Source: Lanius collurio
Taxonomy: Eukaryota; Chordata; Aves; Passeriformes; Laniidae
Direction: 5' to 3'
NCBI GenBank assembly: GCA_020086605.1
Contig: JACBWW010000029.1
Span: 1,720,134 to 1,784,133 of the forward strand
DNA length: 64,000 nt
Position 1 is the first letter of the stretch. Each line of letters starts with the position of its first letter. The notes below the pieces were generated by a model. The model saw only the letters and a list, made by a program, of their open reading frames with translations, made no database searches and was not told the origin of the DNA. Below, one piece after another: positions 27,301-39,300 of the stretch. A program made the position numbers and the translations under genes.

Positions 27301-30300
27301 AGCTCCAGCAGGAACTTCCCTGGCTGGCTCCAAATTCCTCCAGCTGCTCTTAGATGCTGGGAAGGTGCTTTCTAAAACAACTGGGAGCTCTTTCAGATCC
27401 AGGGCTGCCACAAGGAGGGCACTGCCACATCCCCTTGGAGCCCTCCTGAACCAAACTCCCTGCAAATTATGGGGTTGGAAGAGATGAAACCCACTCTAAC
27501 ACAGAGCATCCCCCAAAAACTGCAAAGCCCCTGCAGGGGGGAGCTGAGCAGAGCCTCCGGGGCCCTGCACAGAGGGTGTTGATTGCTTTTCTAAATCTAC
27601 CATGATCCCCTCTCTAATTCTGTTAAAGGCAGCAAATAGAGCCTTTAAGTGGCCCTAAAAAGATTGTCCCCACCCTGCAGGGAGTTCATTTCAGACACCT
27701 GGCCTTGCATATGGGGGCCAGAGGTGGATGCAGCAGGTGGGGGGCACAGGGACACGCCAGGGACAGCCCCATGGCCACACAGAATCGTTTGGGTTGGAAA
27801 AGCCCTCCCAGCCCATGGAGTCCCAGCTCTGCCAAATCCCCACCTCATCCCCAGCCCAGAGCACTGAGTGCCACCTCCAGCCCTTCCTTGGACACCTCCA
27901 GGGATGGGCACTCCACCTGTGGTGTTCCAGGCACCACAAGCAGTGCAGGACAGCCTCTCTGACCCACGGGATAGCCCTGGAAAACCCCACATCCCCAGCC
28001 CAGCGCTGCCTGATTCCATCTTTCCGACCCCATCCTCAATGCTGGGCTCAAACCCCGTGGGACAGAGCTCTGGGGAGCCCACACAGCCCCTTGGCACTGC
28101 CAGGGCCAACAGAAGGGGACCCTGAGGGATGCAGCAATACCTGGGCAAGGTGATGCCAGGCTGGTGACAAATGGCAGCATCCAAGGCCTCTCTGGGAGCC
28201 ACCACCCCACCCCAGCTGGCAGAGGTGAAAGGTGGGTTCAGAGGGAGACAGTGGGGATGGGAGGGGGGCTACATTCCAGAAACATCCAACCCCCCCCTCA
28301 CCTGTGGGGTCCAGCAGCCCAGGTGGGACCAAAACCCCACACCCTGAAAGGCAGTGGGACATCTGCCATGCCCCGACCAGGTCCCCAGCATGGAACACGT
28401 CACCAGAGCTCTGCCACAACCACCCAGCTCTCTCTGCCCCCCCTGAGGTGCAACTCTTGCAAAGACAAAGAGATAAAATAAGGCAGTGTGGCCCCAACAG
28501 CAAACAGAGCCCAGGTAAGGACTGGAATCTCCTTCCAGCTCCAAAGAAAGCTGGTGGCACCTTGTCCTGCTGGTCACCTTCTCCCTGCAGGATGTCCCTA
28601 CCCTCTGAGCCCTCCACCAGCACCAAGGCTGGAAAAGCCTCTACAGTGGCCCAGGAGTGGCCAGGACTCAACCACACCCAAGCCCATCTCAGTTTCCAGC
28701 CCAGGCAAGCGCTGCTGAAAGCCCCCACCTGGGTTTTGGCAATTCCATCTCCCCTCCCTGGGATGCTCAGGAGGCACAGCCTCCTCCTGCTGCCCCCACT
28801 GCCAACCCCAGCAGCACGACAAGGCTGGAAGAGCCGGGCACAGCAATGTGGGAGCTGGGATGTGCTGGGTTCTCCCTGTGGGACCACGGGAGAGCAGCAG
28901 TGCTGTTCCTGGGGCTGCTCTGCCTTGGCAAAGCCCATTCTGGTTTCAGGCTGCCTGAAAAACAGACTGGAGCTTGCACATCTCCAGACATCTGCCCCAG
29001 GCAAGCAGCAGGACGCACATGCACAAGCAAATTTGGCAACTTGATGTGAGTTAAATGTGCATTTAATTGAGATTTATAGGGGAGCTTGCAATAGCAATTG
29101 ATTATCAAAATCAGATTATTTATGGGGGTTTAGCAGCTATACAGGAGATTAATGCTGGGTGCAGAATAAATCCTCAGTAAATGTATGTTTCCCCAGTAAT
29201 CAGCTAATAACACGTCATCCTAATTATCTCCTGAAAGGGGCCCAGTGATTCTGACACACACTGCAAGGAGATCTTGTCATCTGCAAATCGCCACCAGAAG
29301 GCCACCAGCAGCTCTGCCTCCACACCCACGGGGACTCCCTGTGCTGCAGCAGCTCCTCTGTTTTCCTCAAGTGGGGTTTGCTCATTAAAAAATATTTATG
29401 GAAGGTTTTATTGGAATGTTTCTGGCAGCAATAAAGCTGTGCCATGCAGCCAGCCCTGCACCCCAGCCCGAGCTGCTGAGGGCCACCCCACGCTGTCCCC
29501 TCCTCTCCCCAGACACCAGGATGTGGCACAGGGATGTCCCCAGGGAAGTCCATCCCTGGGAGGAGGTGGCAGGTGGCCCCTGGGAGGGGCAGGAGGGTGC
29601 CCTGGCCCTCGCCATGGCCAGGGCAGAGCAGGACCACTCCTGCAGGATGCAGAGATGCTGTGGCAGTCACCATGGCAACCCCAGTACACAGCCAGGAGAA
29701 CAAAGCTGCCAGGAGAGAAACGGGGAAAGGGAAGAGAAAAGGAAGGTGGGGTGGAAGGAAAAAAGGCAGGAAAGGCAGGAAAGACAGTCAGGGGGGAGCC
29801 ATGGAGAGGGACAACAACGGTGGTGGGAGATGGGGCTGCCTCGAGGCTGCTCCCCTTGGGATGACCTTCAGCACCAGCACCCTCTGAGTGCCCCACTGAG
29901 ACGTTTTCTGGCAGCCCCACTGTCCCAGCAGAGATCCCTCCTGTCCCCCTGCCACTTCTCAGCCTGGCAGCACCAGGATGTCCCACCGTGGTGCAGGAGG
30001 TGACACCTGCCAGAGACACGGGAGGAGCCCTTCCACCCCCTGAGGCAGCTCTCAGAGACCCTCAGGGGATGGAGGGATGAGGTTATGGTTCCCCTGCCCC
30101 AGTACAGATGGGTTGGCTCAGGATTTGGGCCACACACATCACACCAGCTCAGGGCTCTCCCATTCCACCTCAGTTTTGGGGTTCAGGCACATTTCTCAGC
30201 CCAGCTGTGCCAGCTCTTTGTCCTGCTGCTTCCCAAGGGGAACAGGGCTGCCTGAGGCCCCTGAAAGATATTTTAGGGGTCAGAATAACGAGACCCTCAA

Positions 30301-33300
30301 GTGGAGCACAGAGCAACAGCCAGCCCCAAGCCCACAGCCATCTCCATTGTGAAAGGAGCCTGGAAGCAGTGGAGAACACAGTACATGGCACCTCACTGCA
30401 TGGCTTGGGGCTCACCTGAACCCCAAACCAGGGGCAGAGTAGGAGCCAGAAGCACAACCACCAATCCCTGTCCCCAGCCCAGAGCACTGAGTGCCACCTC
30501 CAGCCCTTCCCTGGACACCTCCACCTGTGGTGTTCCAGGCACCACAAGCAGTGCAGGACAGCCTCTGACCCATGGGATAGCCCTGGAAAACCCCACATCC
30601 CCAGCCCAGCACTGCCTGATTCCATCTTTCCAACCCCATCCTCAATGCTAGGCTCAAACCCCGTGGGACAGAGCTCTGGGGAGCCCACACAGCCCCTTGG
30701 CACTGCCAGGGCCAACAGAAGGGGTCCCTGAGGGATGCAGCAATACCTGGGCAAGGTGATGCCAGGCTGGTGACAAATGGCAGCATCCAAGGCCTCTCTG
30801 TGAGCCACCACCCCACCCCAGCTGGCAGAGGTGAAAGGTGGGTTCAGAGGGAGACAGTAGGGATGGGGGGGGGGGGGGCTACATTCCAGAAACATCCAAA
30901 CCCACCCTCACCTGCAAGAACACGAGCAGCACCCACACGCTCTACTCTCACTTCTCCTCCCCACTTCAAAGGCAGAGAATCCAAAACCAGACATCAGGGT
31001 TTGGGGCAGAAAGCAGCAATTCCAACCTCCCTCAGCTGGATGGAAAATAACATCCCACATGGCTGTTTATTCCAATGAAATAACAAATCCCAGAGGGAAG
31101 ATCCCTCTCTGCAGAGCCGTCCTGGCTGTGGCTGAGCAGCAAACACAGACACAGCCTCTTGCTGGTGCCTTACCCACCAGTTGTGAGGACAAGAGGAGAT
31201 ACCCAGGGGGCAGGAGGAGGTCACAGGTACAGGGAAACCTGGCAGGAATGGGAGAAAAGCTGAGAAAACTCCCAGGAAAAGGAGTGGTGAAGCAGCTCAG
31301 CCATTTGAGCAAAGAGGAGATAAAAGGAACCACTGAGGTGGGTGGCACGGGTGCCACAGGAGCTGCTGGAGCAGGGGATGGGAACTCAGGGAGCTGCTGC
31401 TGTGGGAGAGGCGTCTCCACGAGTAAAAACACACCTCTGCACCAGCATCACACTCCCGAGGGGACTTCACACCCCTCCAGCCACATCCTGAGCCTCAGCA
31501 AGAGGAGCCAACCAAGGCAGGGCCAAACCTGGCTGGGGACAGCGGGGACACAACAGGACAAGGCACTTCCTGAGCAAGGAACTCCCCCGGGCACACGAGA
31601 GGCTCAACACACACCTAATCCCCTCCTCCTTGCCACACTCATGCTCTCCTTGGCTCCTGCAGATGCCCAGAGTCCTGACTGCCAGAGGAGGGGGAGGCTG
31701 CCAGCGTGGGGAGCTCCGGGCAGGCAGGCACGGCTGGCTCCTGCTGAAAGCCCTCGGCTGTGGATGCAAAAAGGGCTAAAGCTGAAGAATTTCTCTGCTT
31801 TAGCCCTTTCTGCATCCACACTCGGTGCCTTTCATCAGGGCTGGGGACAAAACAGCCTCCGACTGGCGGGCTGGAGGCGAGGGGCCAACCCTGGCATCGC
31901 ACCCCGCTGCTCACGGGCTGCAGAGGTTGAGTGGGCTAAACCCACCCTGCCCAGGAGGTGGGTTTAGCCCTCTCCATCCCAGCTGCTCCACGTGTAAATA
32001 AATCCATCTGTGTACAGGAAAGCACCGGGGCTTTCCGTCAGGGCACGGCGCTGCAGGAATTGGAGCACTCCTCCTGAACGAGCCCATTCAGCCAGCTCAG
32101 CTCACCCACGCCGAGGTCACGGCTCCCCTCCCCGCTGAGATGTCCCTCCCAAGCCCAAGCGACAGTCTGTCCCCAAGAGCCTCTGGATGCCACTTCGCCC
32201 AGCTCCTCATTAGCGACAATTAACAAGCAATCAATGGGCCCGGCAGAGCTGGCACTTTCCAGGGAACAAGTCCCCTTTCAGCAAGAGAAAAATGAGCACG
32301 GGCTTTGTTGTGCTTTTGGTTAAGCGAGCCAAACCCTGCCTGCCAGGGAACAGAACTGTGTCCCAAAGTGGACCCCTGCTGCCTCCTGAGCAGCCAAGCA
32401 GGCCCAGAGGGCTGGGGCAGCTGCAGGTGGCCTCTCCTGGCCAGTGCTGCCTCTGGACACCCACGGGATGCTCCCAGCCAAGGGCAGGCAAGGTGGGACC
32501 AGAGGTAGCATCATGGAATGGCTGGCGTTGAAAGGGACCTTAAAACTCATCTTGTTCCACCCCCTGCCATGGCAGGGACACCTTCCACTACCCCAGGCTG
32601 CTCCCAGCCCCAATGTCCAGCCTGGCCTTGGACTCTGCCAGGGATCCAGGGGCAGCCACAGCTTCTCTGGGCACCCTGTGCCAGGGGCTGCCCACCCTCA
32701 CAGGGCAGGATTCCCAACGTCCCATCCAAACTGTGCTCTGTCAGTGTGAAGCCATTGCCCCTTGTCCTGTCACTCCATCCCTTGTAAACAGTCTCTCTCC
32801 ACATTTCTAGCAGGCTCCCTTCAGGCACTGGAAGGCCACAATTGGGTGACCCCAAAGCTTCTCTTCTCCAGACTGGACAAGCCCAGCTCTCCCAGCCTTT
32901 CCCGTGCTGGGATCCCAGGGCAGGATGCTCTCAGGTGGGGAGGGGGAGGGACACTCTCCAGCCAGGACGGTGCTGCCAGCTCAGAACCACCCACAAGGAT
33001 CAGGCAGGATCTCTGCAGCCTCACTGTTCCCCAGAGCTGGGCGGTGCCAACCCTCCACAGCCTCTGCTTCCCTGGGTTCCTGTCTAGCTGAGGGAGGGAA
33101 AAAAAAGATAAAAAAGACGAGAAAGCAAGAGGGAGACGGCCTGGATGTGACAGGCTGGCGGCTGTGACAGAGGAGCCTTGTTAGCAGCGTTTTTTCCCTG
33201 GAGCTCGAGCAGGGGCAAAGCCAAGGAATATTTCCCAGCTGCCTGCACCAAACTAAGCCACCTGCACAGGGCTTTTCCTGCCAGGGGCAGAGCTGAGGTG

Positions 33301-36300
33301 GGCAGTGGCACCCCAGGGGCTCGGGAGGACAGACAGACACACTGACAGCTCCTGCCACATTCCCAGGATGGGAAACTCCTTATCACTGCAGCACAAGGGG
33401 AGCACTGACTCCACGCTGTGCCTGCCAGGGGCTGAGTTTGGGGGGTTTCACATCCCAAAGAGAGGTCACAGTGCCTTGTGCCACTGGATATTGGGACCAC
33501 AGGTCCGGGCCAGCTTGGGGACAAGACGGGAGCCAGGGATGTGGGGCTCAGCAGTGGTCACAGCAGACTCCACCAGCTCTCCAGGGGATCCAGAGGGAGG
33601 ATCTGGCAGATCTCTCAGCTGACTAAGAGCCCTTTGTGCCCAGTGGCTGTGCTGTACCAAGAGAAGCCAAAGCAATTAGCATTTCTTGGAGACACTGGAA
33701 AATCTTCCCTGAGTGATGGGCAGAGCTGCCACAAGCACAGCAAAGGGCCTGGAGGCCCTCCCCGGGTCCAGGAGATGCTGTGCTGGCAGTGCCACACGGC
33801 AGAGCAGGACTGTCCCCCTGCAGGGCCAGTGGCTCCAGGAACGCTGCTCCAGCCAGGCCCTGGCAGCTGTGCCCTCACGGAGCCCCAGCCCAGGGCCACC
33901 ATCCCCACACCTCACCCCTGGCACTACAAAGGAACGGTGCCAGGGCAGAGGCAGCTCCCGGCACCTTTCCCGGAGCACAGCCCAGGTGGGAAAGGCCACC
34001 TCAGGGAAATCCAGGAGTGCCCTCATCCCTCAGCTCCAGCCTGAGCCTGCGGGCAGGGAAGGAGCAGGGATGAGCTGTTGGGGATCACGCAGGAGCAGCA
34101 GCTGGGCCGAGAGCTGCGGATTATTTTTAACAGGTACTTGTAGAATGCAGCCAAGCGGCTGCAGCAGACACAGCCTGAGCTGATGCTCACCCCAGCCCTC
34201 TCCCCAGCACGTGCAAGGCACAGAGCTCCCAGGCAGGCTTTTTATAGGGTTTTGGCTCGGTATGGCCACACCACCCCCTCCCTCAGCAATCACTCACATG
34301 CCGTTCACCAAAGTCTTTCCATTCCCTCTCGAGCTGTTTCCTCTTCTCTCCTTATTAGGGATCCACCTACCTATCCATCTTCTCATTCTCTCCCCCTCTG
34401 TGGCTATTTTTAAGATGCCATAAAAGCTTTCAACGGGGAGCATCCTCAGGGAGGCGAGGGATTTTATATGTAGCCCATCAGAAGGAGTCATCACCACACA
34501 ACTCACCGTGCAAGCAGTGACTTTTCCTTTTTTTTTTAAAGCAGGGGAGGGGAGAACATCCACACTCAATCCCTCAGCTCTCCCTGGCCAGCTCATCCAG
34601 GCGCCTCCTTTTCCAGAGGGGAAGGATCAGATCCAGCCCACTCCTCCCCCGGTGGGGCAGCTGGGCCAGATGGTTGGACACCAGTGCAAGTTCTCTCACA
34701 TCACATCTGGGGGTGGATGAAGGGATGGTTTTGCTCCCTGATCAAAGGCTCCAAGCTGGGATCATCCAGCTTCGTGCCTCAGCAGCTGCCACCAGTTGAA
34801 GGATGGCCTCCTTGCCGTGGCTCTCCCTGTGCGCCCACGCACCTGGAAGCTGCTCTGCTGCTTGGTTCGTGGGCAAAAGGCTGGAGAAATGCCAGCAAAA
34901 CCGACCCCAAAGGCACAGCCTGGACAGACAGACAGGACCCAGGCCTTCCTGATCCCCACAGGCCCCTCTTTCCCCTCCTAAATCTGCTTATTCCCTGTGG
35001 AATAGCTGCCATCCCCCTTTTCTGTCCCAAAGTCTGGCCACAAACCCTGCACACACCCCGGCACAGCCTGGCAAGAGCCAGAAGCAGGCTGGCACATGGC
35101 GGGGGAAGGATGCCCTCCTGCCCCTGCCATGGAGGTGCGGGCACAGGCTCAGGCTGTGCGGGAGCCGAGCGCTGGCCCCGCTGCGGCAGCGCTGCTCGCC
35201 CAGCCCGGGTGGCCTCGGACGGAGCCGGTGCCCCCGCTCCCCTCGGCCGTGCTGGGCTGGCGCGGTTATTTATAGGAGATGAGCGAGCTCATCTTACCTT
35301 GCTCCACCTTCTCCATGCTCTGAGCAGCGGAGCCGGCGCGGGAGGTGCCGGCGGGGGCTGCGGACGGACGGAGGGACAGCCCGGAGCCCGGCAGAGCGCT
35401 CGGCGGGGAGCGGCCGTGCTCCATCACACCGCAGGGCAGAGAGAGGGGCAATGCGGGGCAGAGCTGCCTGCCCGGCCCCGAGCTGCACAACCCAGCCCTG
35501 GGTGCCCCACACGGGCTGTCTTTGGGTTGGTGCTGAGAGGAGCGGGGTCTGCACCCCCCTGGGGGGGCTCTGCCCGCCCCAGCCCTCGTTTCTTTGGGTT
35601 TGGCTTCAAGGAGAACCTTCCCCATCGCTGGTGTCAGTGCCTGACCACTCTCTGGTTCACTGTGGGGATCTGCTTGGTGCTGTGGTCACCACGGGCATCC
35701 CAGATGGCACAGAGCTTGCAGCCACACCAGCCTGAGGGAGCCCCTCTGCCCCAGCCCTGGCCAGCACATCCAGAAGGGATTTTAGTCCTTCTTTTAGGAA
35801 AAAGCCCTCGGGGATTCAGTGCAGAGGAGACAGGAAGGGCAGCAGCAGCTGCCAGCCCAGCCCTGAGCCAGCCCTGCTGCGTGGCCAGGGTAAGGAACCC
35901 CCTTCTTTAGGAGGGAGGCAGCTCTGGGCCGTGGAGGGGCTGTGGCTCCTGCCCTGCCTCAGGAATGGGTTCCACACACAGCTTTGTTCCCCCTTCCTCC
36001 TCCTCCTCCTTCACCAGGGGGTGAAGCAAAGCCACCCTGGGCCCTCCACCCTGCTGGCACCCTCAGTGCCTGCACTGGGAACCCAGGCTGGGAGCAGCTG
36101 TGACTGGGAGATCCCCACCACATGTCCCAGCAAGTGCCTCTGAGCCAGGCAGTGACCCACCCAGTCCCCCAGAGGAGTTAAAAATAGCTCCCATTCTCCA
36201 GCAAGAGCAATCCCTGGAAGTGTCCAAGGCCAGGTTGGGCAGGGCTTGGAGCACCCTGGTCTATGGAAGGTCTCCCTGCCCATGGCAGAGGGTGGGACAA

Positions 36301-39300
36301 GAACTTTAAGGTCCCTTCTAACCCCGGCCATGCTGTAATTCCATGAAAATTCCATGATCCCCAGGGCTGGCAGCTGGGAAGGACAGGCAGGGTTCTTTCA
36401 CAAACAAGGTGTTCCTGAGGGGGGCTGCTCCACAGGGCCTGGCACGTGGATTTGGGAGCTCACACCAAGTCCTGCTCCACATTTGGCTTGTCTGATCCTG
36501 CAGCCTGGCTGCACATCTGGGAAACAGTCACAGAACTCCCTGCTCTGAGGACAGGTCAAACCCTGGGACTCAAACTTGGGCTGCTGCGGGCTCAGGCTGG
36601 GCTGAGGAAAGGTTTTTGGGGCAGGCAAAGCTTTCCCTGCCCCACAGCTCTCCAAAATGTGCCACTCATTGCCAAGGAAAACCAGGAGCCAAAGGGATGG
36701 CTTCAAACCTCGAGCACCTGCCCCCACCCCTCACACTGCTGTGCTCCTCAGAGAAACCTTCCCACAAGGACTTTCCCAGCTCTGAGCCCTTTCCAAGACT
36801 CAGGAAGAAGCTGATTCAAAATGGAAGGGGAGTAAAATGCCCACGAACAGAAAAACAAATGATCCTTGGGGCTGTGCAGACCTTGCCAGGCCAGCAAGGG
36901 GAAGAAGAAAGGAAGGTCAGACAGGCTGGGTAAAGAAACCACAGCAGCAGCTCCTTTTTCTTTCTGCTCTCCGCCCCAGGCAGTGGAGAAAGCTCATCAA
37001 TTCCCAGGCCAGGGCTCATGGCTGATTCTGATAAAGCATTCAGAAAACTCCACCTGAGCTGAAAAATGCACCAAGAAACTGGGGCCTATCAAATACCTGA
37101 GTCACCAGCAAAGAAATGGGACCTGTGCAGCCGAGTTTGCTGCTGTCAGAGATCACTTTGGGCCTGTTAAACCTCAATCAGCCCTTTCCTGCAGAGCCAG
37201 GTGTGCCCACGGGGGCTGTGGGAGCACCTGGGACTGGGAGATCCCCACCACATGTCCCAGTCTCTGAACCAGGCATTCCAGCTGTTCTGCTCCCCAGGGA
37301 TGCACTGAGCCCCCACACTGGGCACAGCAGGACCTGGCACAACCCCCTTCCCTGCTCCAGGCTTCCAGTCCCCGTGCCAGCCTTGCCCACAGCCAAAATC
37401 CCTGCGCCTGAGGCACCTGGGCCATCCCTCCACGTTCCCTTTCATCCTGCAAAACTCTCCATCCCTCCTCACCCCAGTTCCTGCCATGACCACTCCACCC
37501 CCAGATGCTTTCTGGAGGTGCTGCAGCACTCCCAGCTCAGGCACTGATGTATTGGAGAACTAAAAATACTGAATGAGGTGTCCCAACCACTTCGTGATGG
37601 CCCCATCACGACAGGACTGCAGGCTCTGGCAGGAACTGGGCGGGTTTGTGCTCCCTCCTTCCCAGCAAAGGCAGCAGCACACGGACTCCTGTCACCAGCC
37701 CAGCCTGCTGGCATCCCAAATGTTGTTATCCTGCTAAACCACTCGTCACTTGGCCATTGGAAAATGTGCTCTTTATTTTAGAAGAGCACGGAAGGCCCTT
37801 GAAAGAATTCAGCCTCTTCACTCGACCTCACAGCACGCACCCCACAGGCCTGCAGGGCCACTTTCCGTGGCTCCTGCTCTTCCAAGGGCCAGCTGCCAGG
37901 AAAGAGGGCTGGAAAGAGAGCCTGGAGAGAGGACAGAGCCCAGCCACCAGCCCAGGGACAGAGCTGCTGCCTGGGATCGGAATTTTCTGGCAGCAAAGTG
38001 GGTGATTGTCCCTCTGCTAGGCTGCCCAGGAAAACAGGGGATGATTTGTGTCTGGTTGTTTGTCACAGGGCACTGAGAGGACTAAAATGTGGGCAGGAGT
38101 CTGGGAGTGCCCCTTGGTGCCCAGATTCTGGAAAACATCCAGCTCATGACACCGACAGGCTGATCCCTCTGGGTTCCCTGCACTTCAGAACATGGGAAGA
38201 AAACTCCCCGTGCTCCCCAGCAGGTCCTGCCCCACAGGGTGGGGACACCTGGTGAATCACCTGCCTGAGGAGCCCAGCTGGAGCTCCCAGGGATGTGCAG
38301 CACCACAGGATTCCTCTTTAATTACACAGGGCCTTAATGGAGTTTGCTGGTAAACACCTTGTAACCACGTGTGCCTGGGGATTACGGGGTAATTACGCTT
38401 AGAGGATCACGATCTAAGTGGGAGCACGATTTAGGGGAGACAAAAATAACCAGGCAAACATGCTGCATTCACCAGGATCTGTCAGGAAGCCTCCCCTCCC
38501 AAATGCTTCGCTGTCCAGCCTTTCCCCACAGCTCCTTCTCAGAGCAGGGGAGCCTCTTGGCAGGAATTTGAGAGGTGGCAGGGATTGGGATGAAACTTTC
38601 CACTTGGCATACCAAACCTTCTTCGGGAGCTCTCTGTGCTCCAACAGGCTCCCAGCTGCTCCAAGGATGGGGATAAATGGCTCAGCCCACACTGAGATAA
38701 CTTGCCATCACATTCTGGCCTCCTTTTTCCAGGTGCACATTGGAGACAGAAGGGAATCTGGAATATCCCAGATTTGGGCACCAGCCCCAATCACCCAGTG
38801 CCACACTGATGCAGATCCTGCTGAACACAGCTCAGCCCAGGAGCTCGCCAGGGTTTCACCTCCCCAGGAGCTGGGATGTCCTTTGTGAGACCCAGAACAG
38901 CCAGGGGCACCTTGATCCTGGCAAAACCAGTGCCCAGACTGGCAGCAGCCCCTCTCCCACCCCAAAAGAGCTGGGCCAAAAGGGATGACGTGCAAACCCC
39001 ACGGGGTGACTCACAGAGAGCACTCCATGGATCTGCAGCACCCAGACCTGCTGGCTCCCTCCAGAGCAGCAGAAGGGATCCTTGGGGCAGTGACAGCTTG
39101 AACCCTTTCAGCACAAACACAGCGTTGGTCAAACTCCCTGCCCAGATTCCGAGGGAGATGCTGGCTGCAGGCAGAGGAGATTCCAGGGGGTGATTTTAAG
39201 GGATGTTCTCTTAGCCAAGGGTTTGTCCTACAAGCTCCAGCTCCCCTGGAAATGCCAAGCAGCACCACAGACCTGCTTGCTAAGGCAGGAATCCATTTGT

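Noticed and set aside
27845..30895. Similar minus-strand frames in both copies of the local duplication
   Set aside because: They are similar only because the DNA is duplicated; the products match no protein and differ by a 15-bp loss.
34684..35910. 408-codon plus-strand frame over the 35.3-kb CpG block
   Set aside because: The translation looks random. The CpG block fits better as a minus-strand alternative first exon of ABLIM3.
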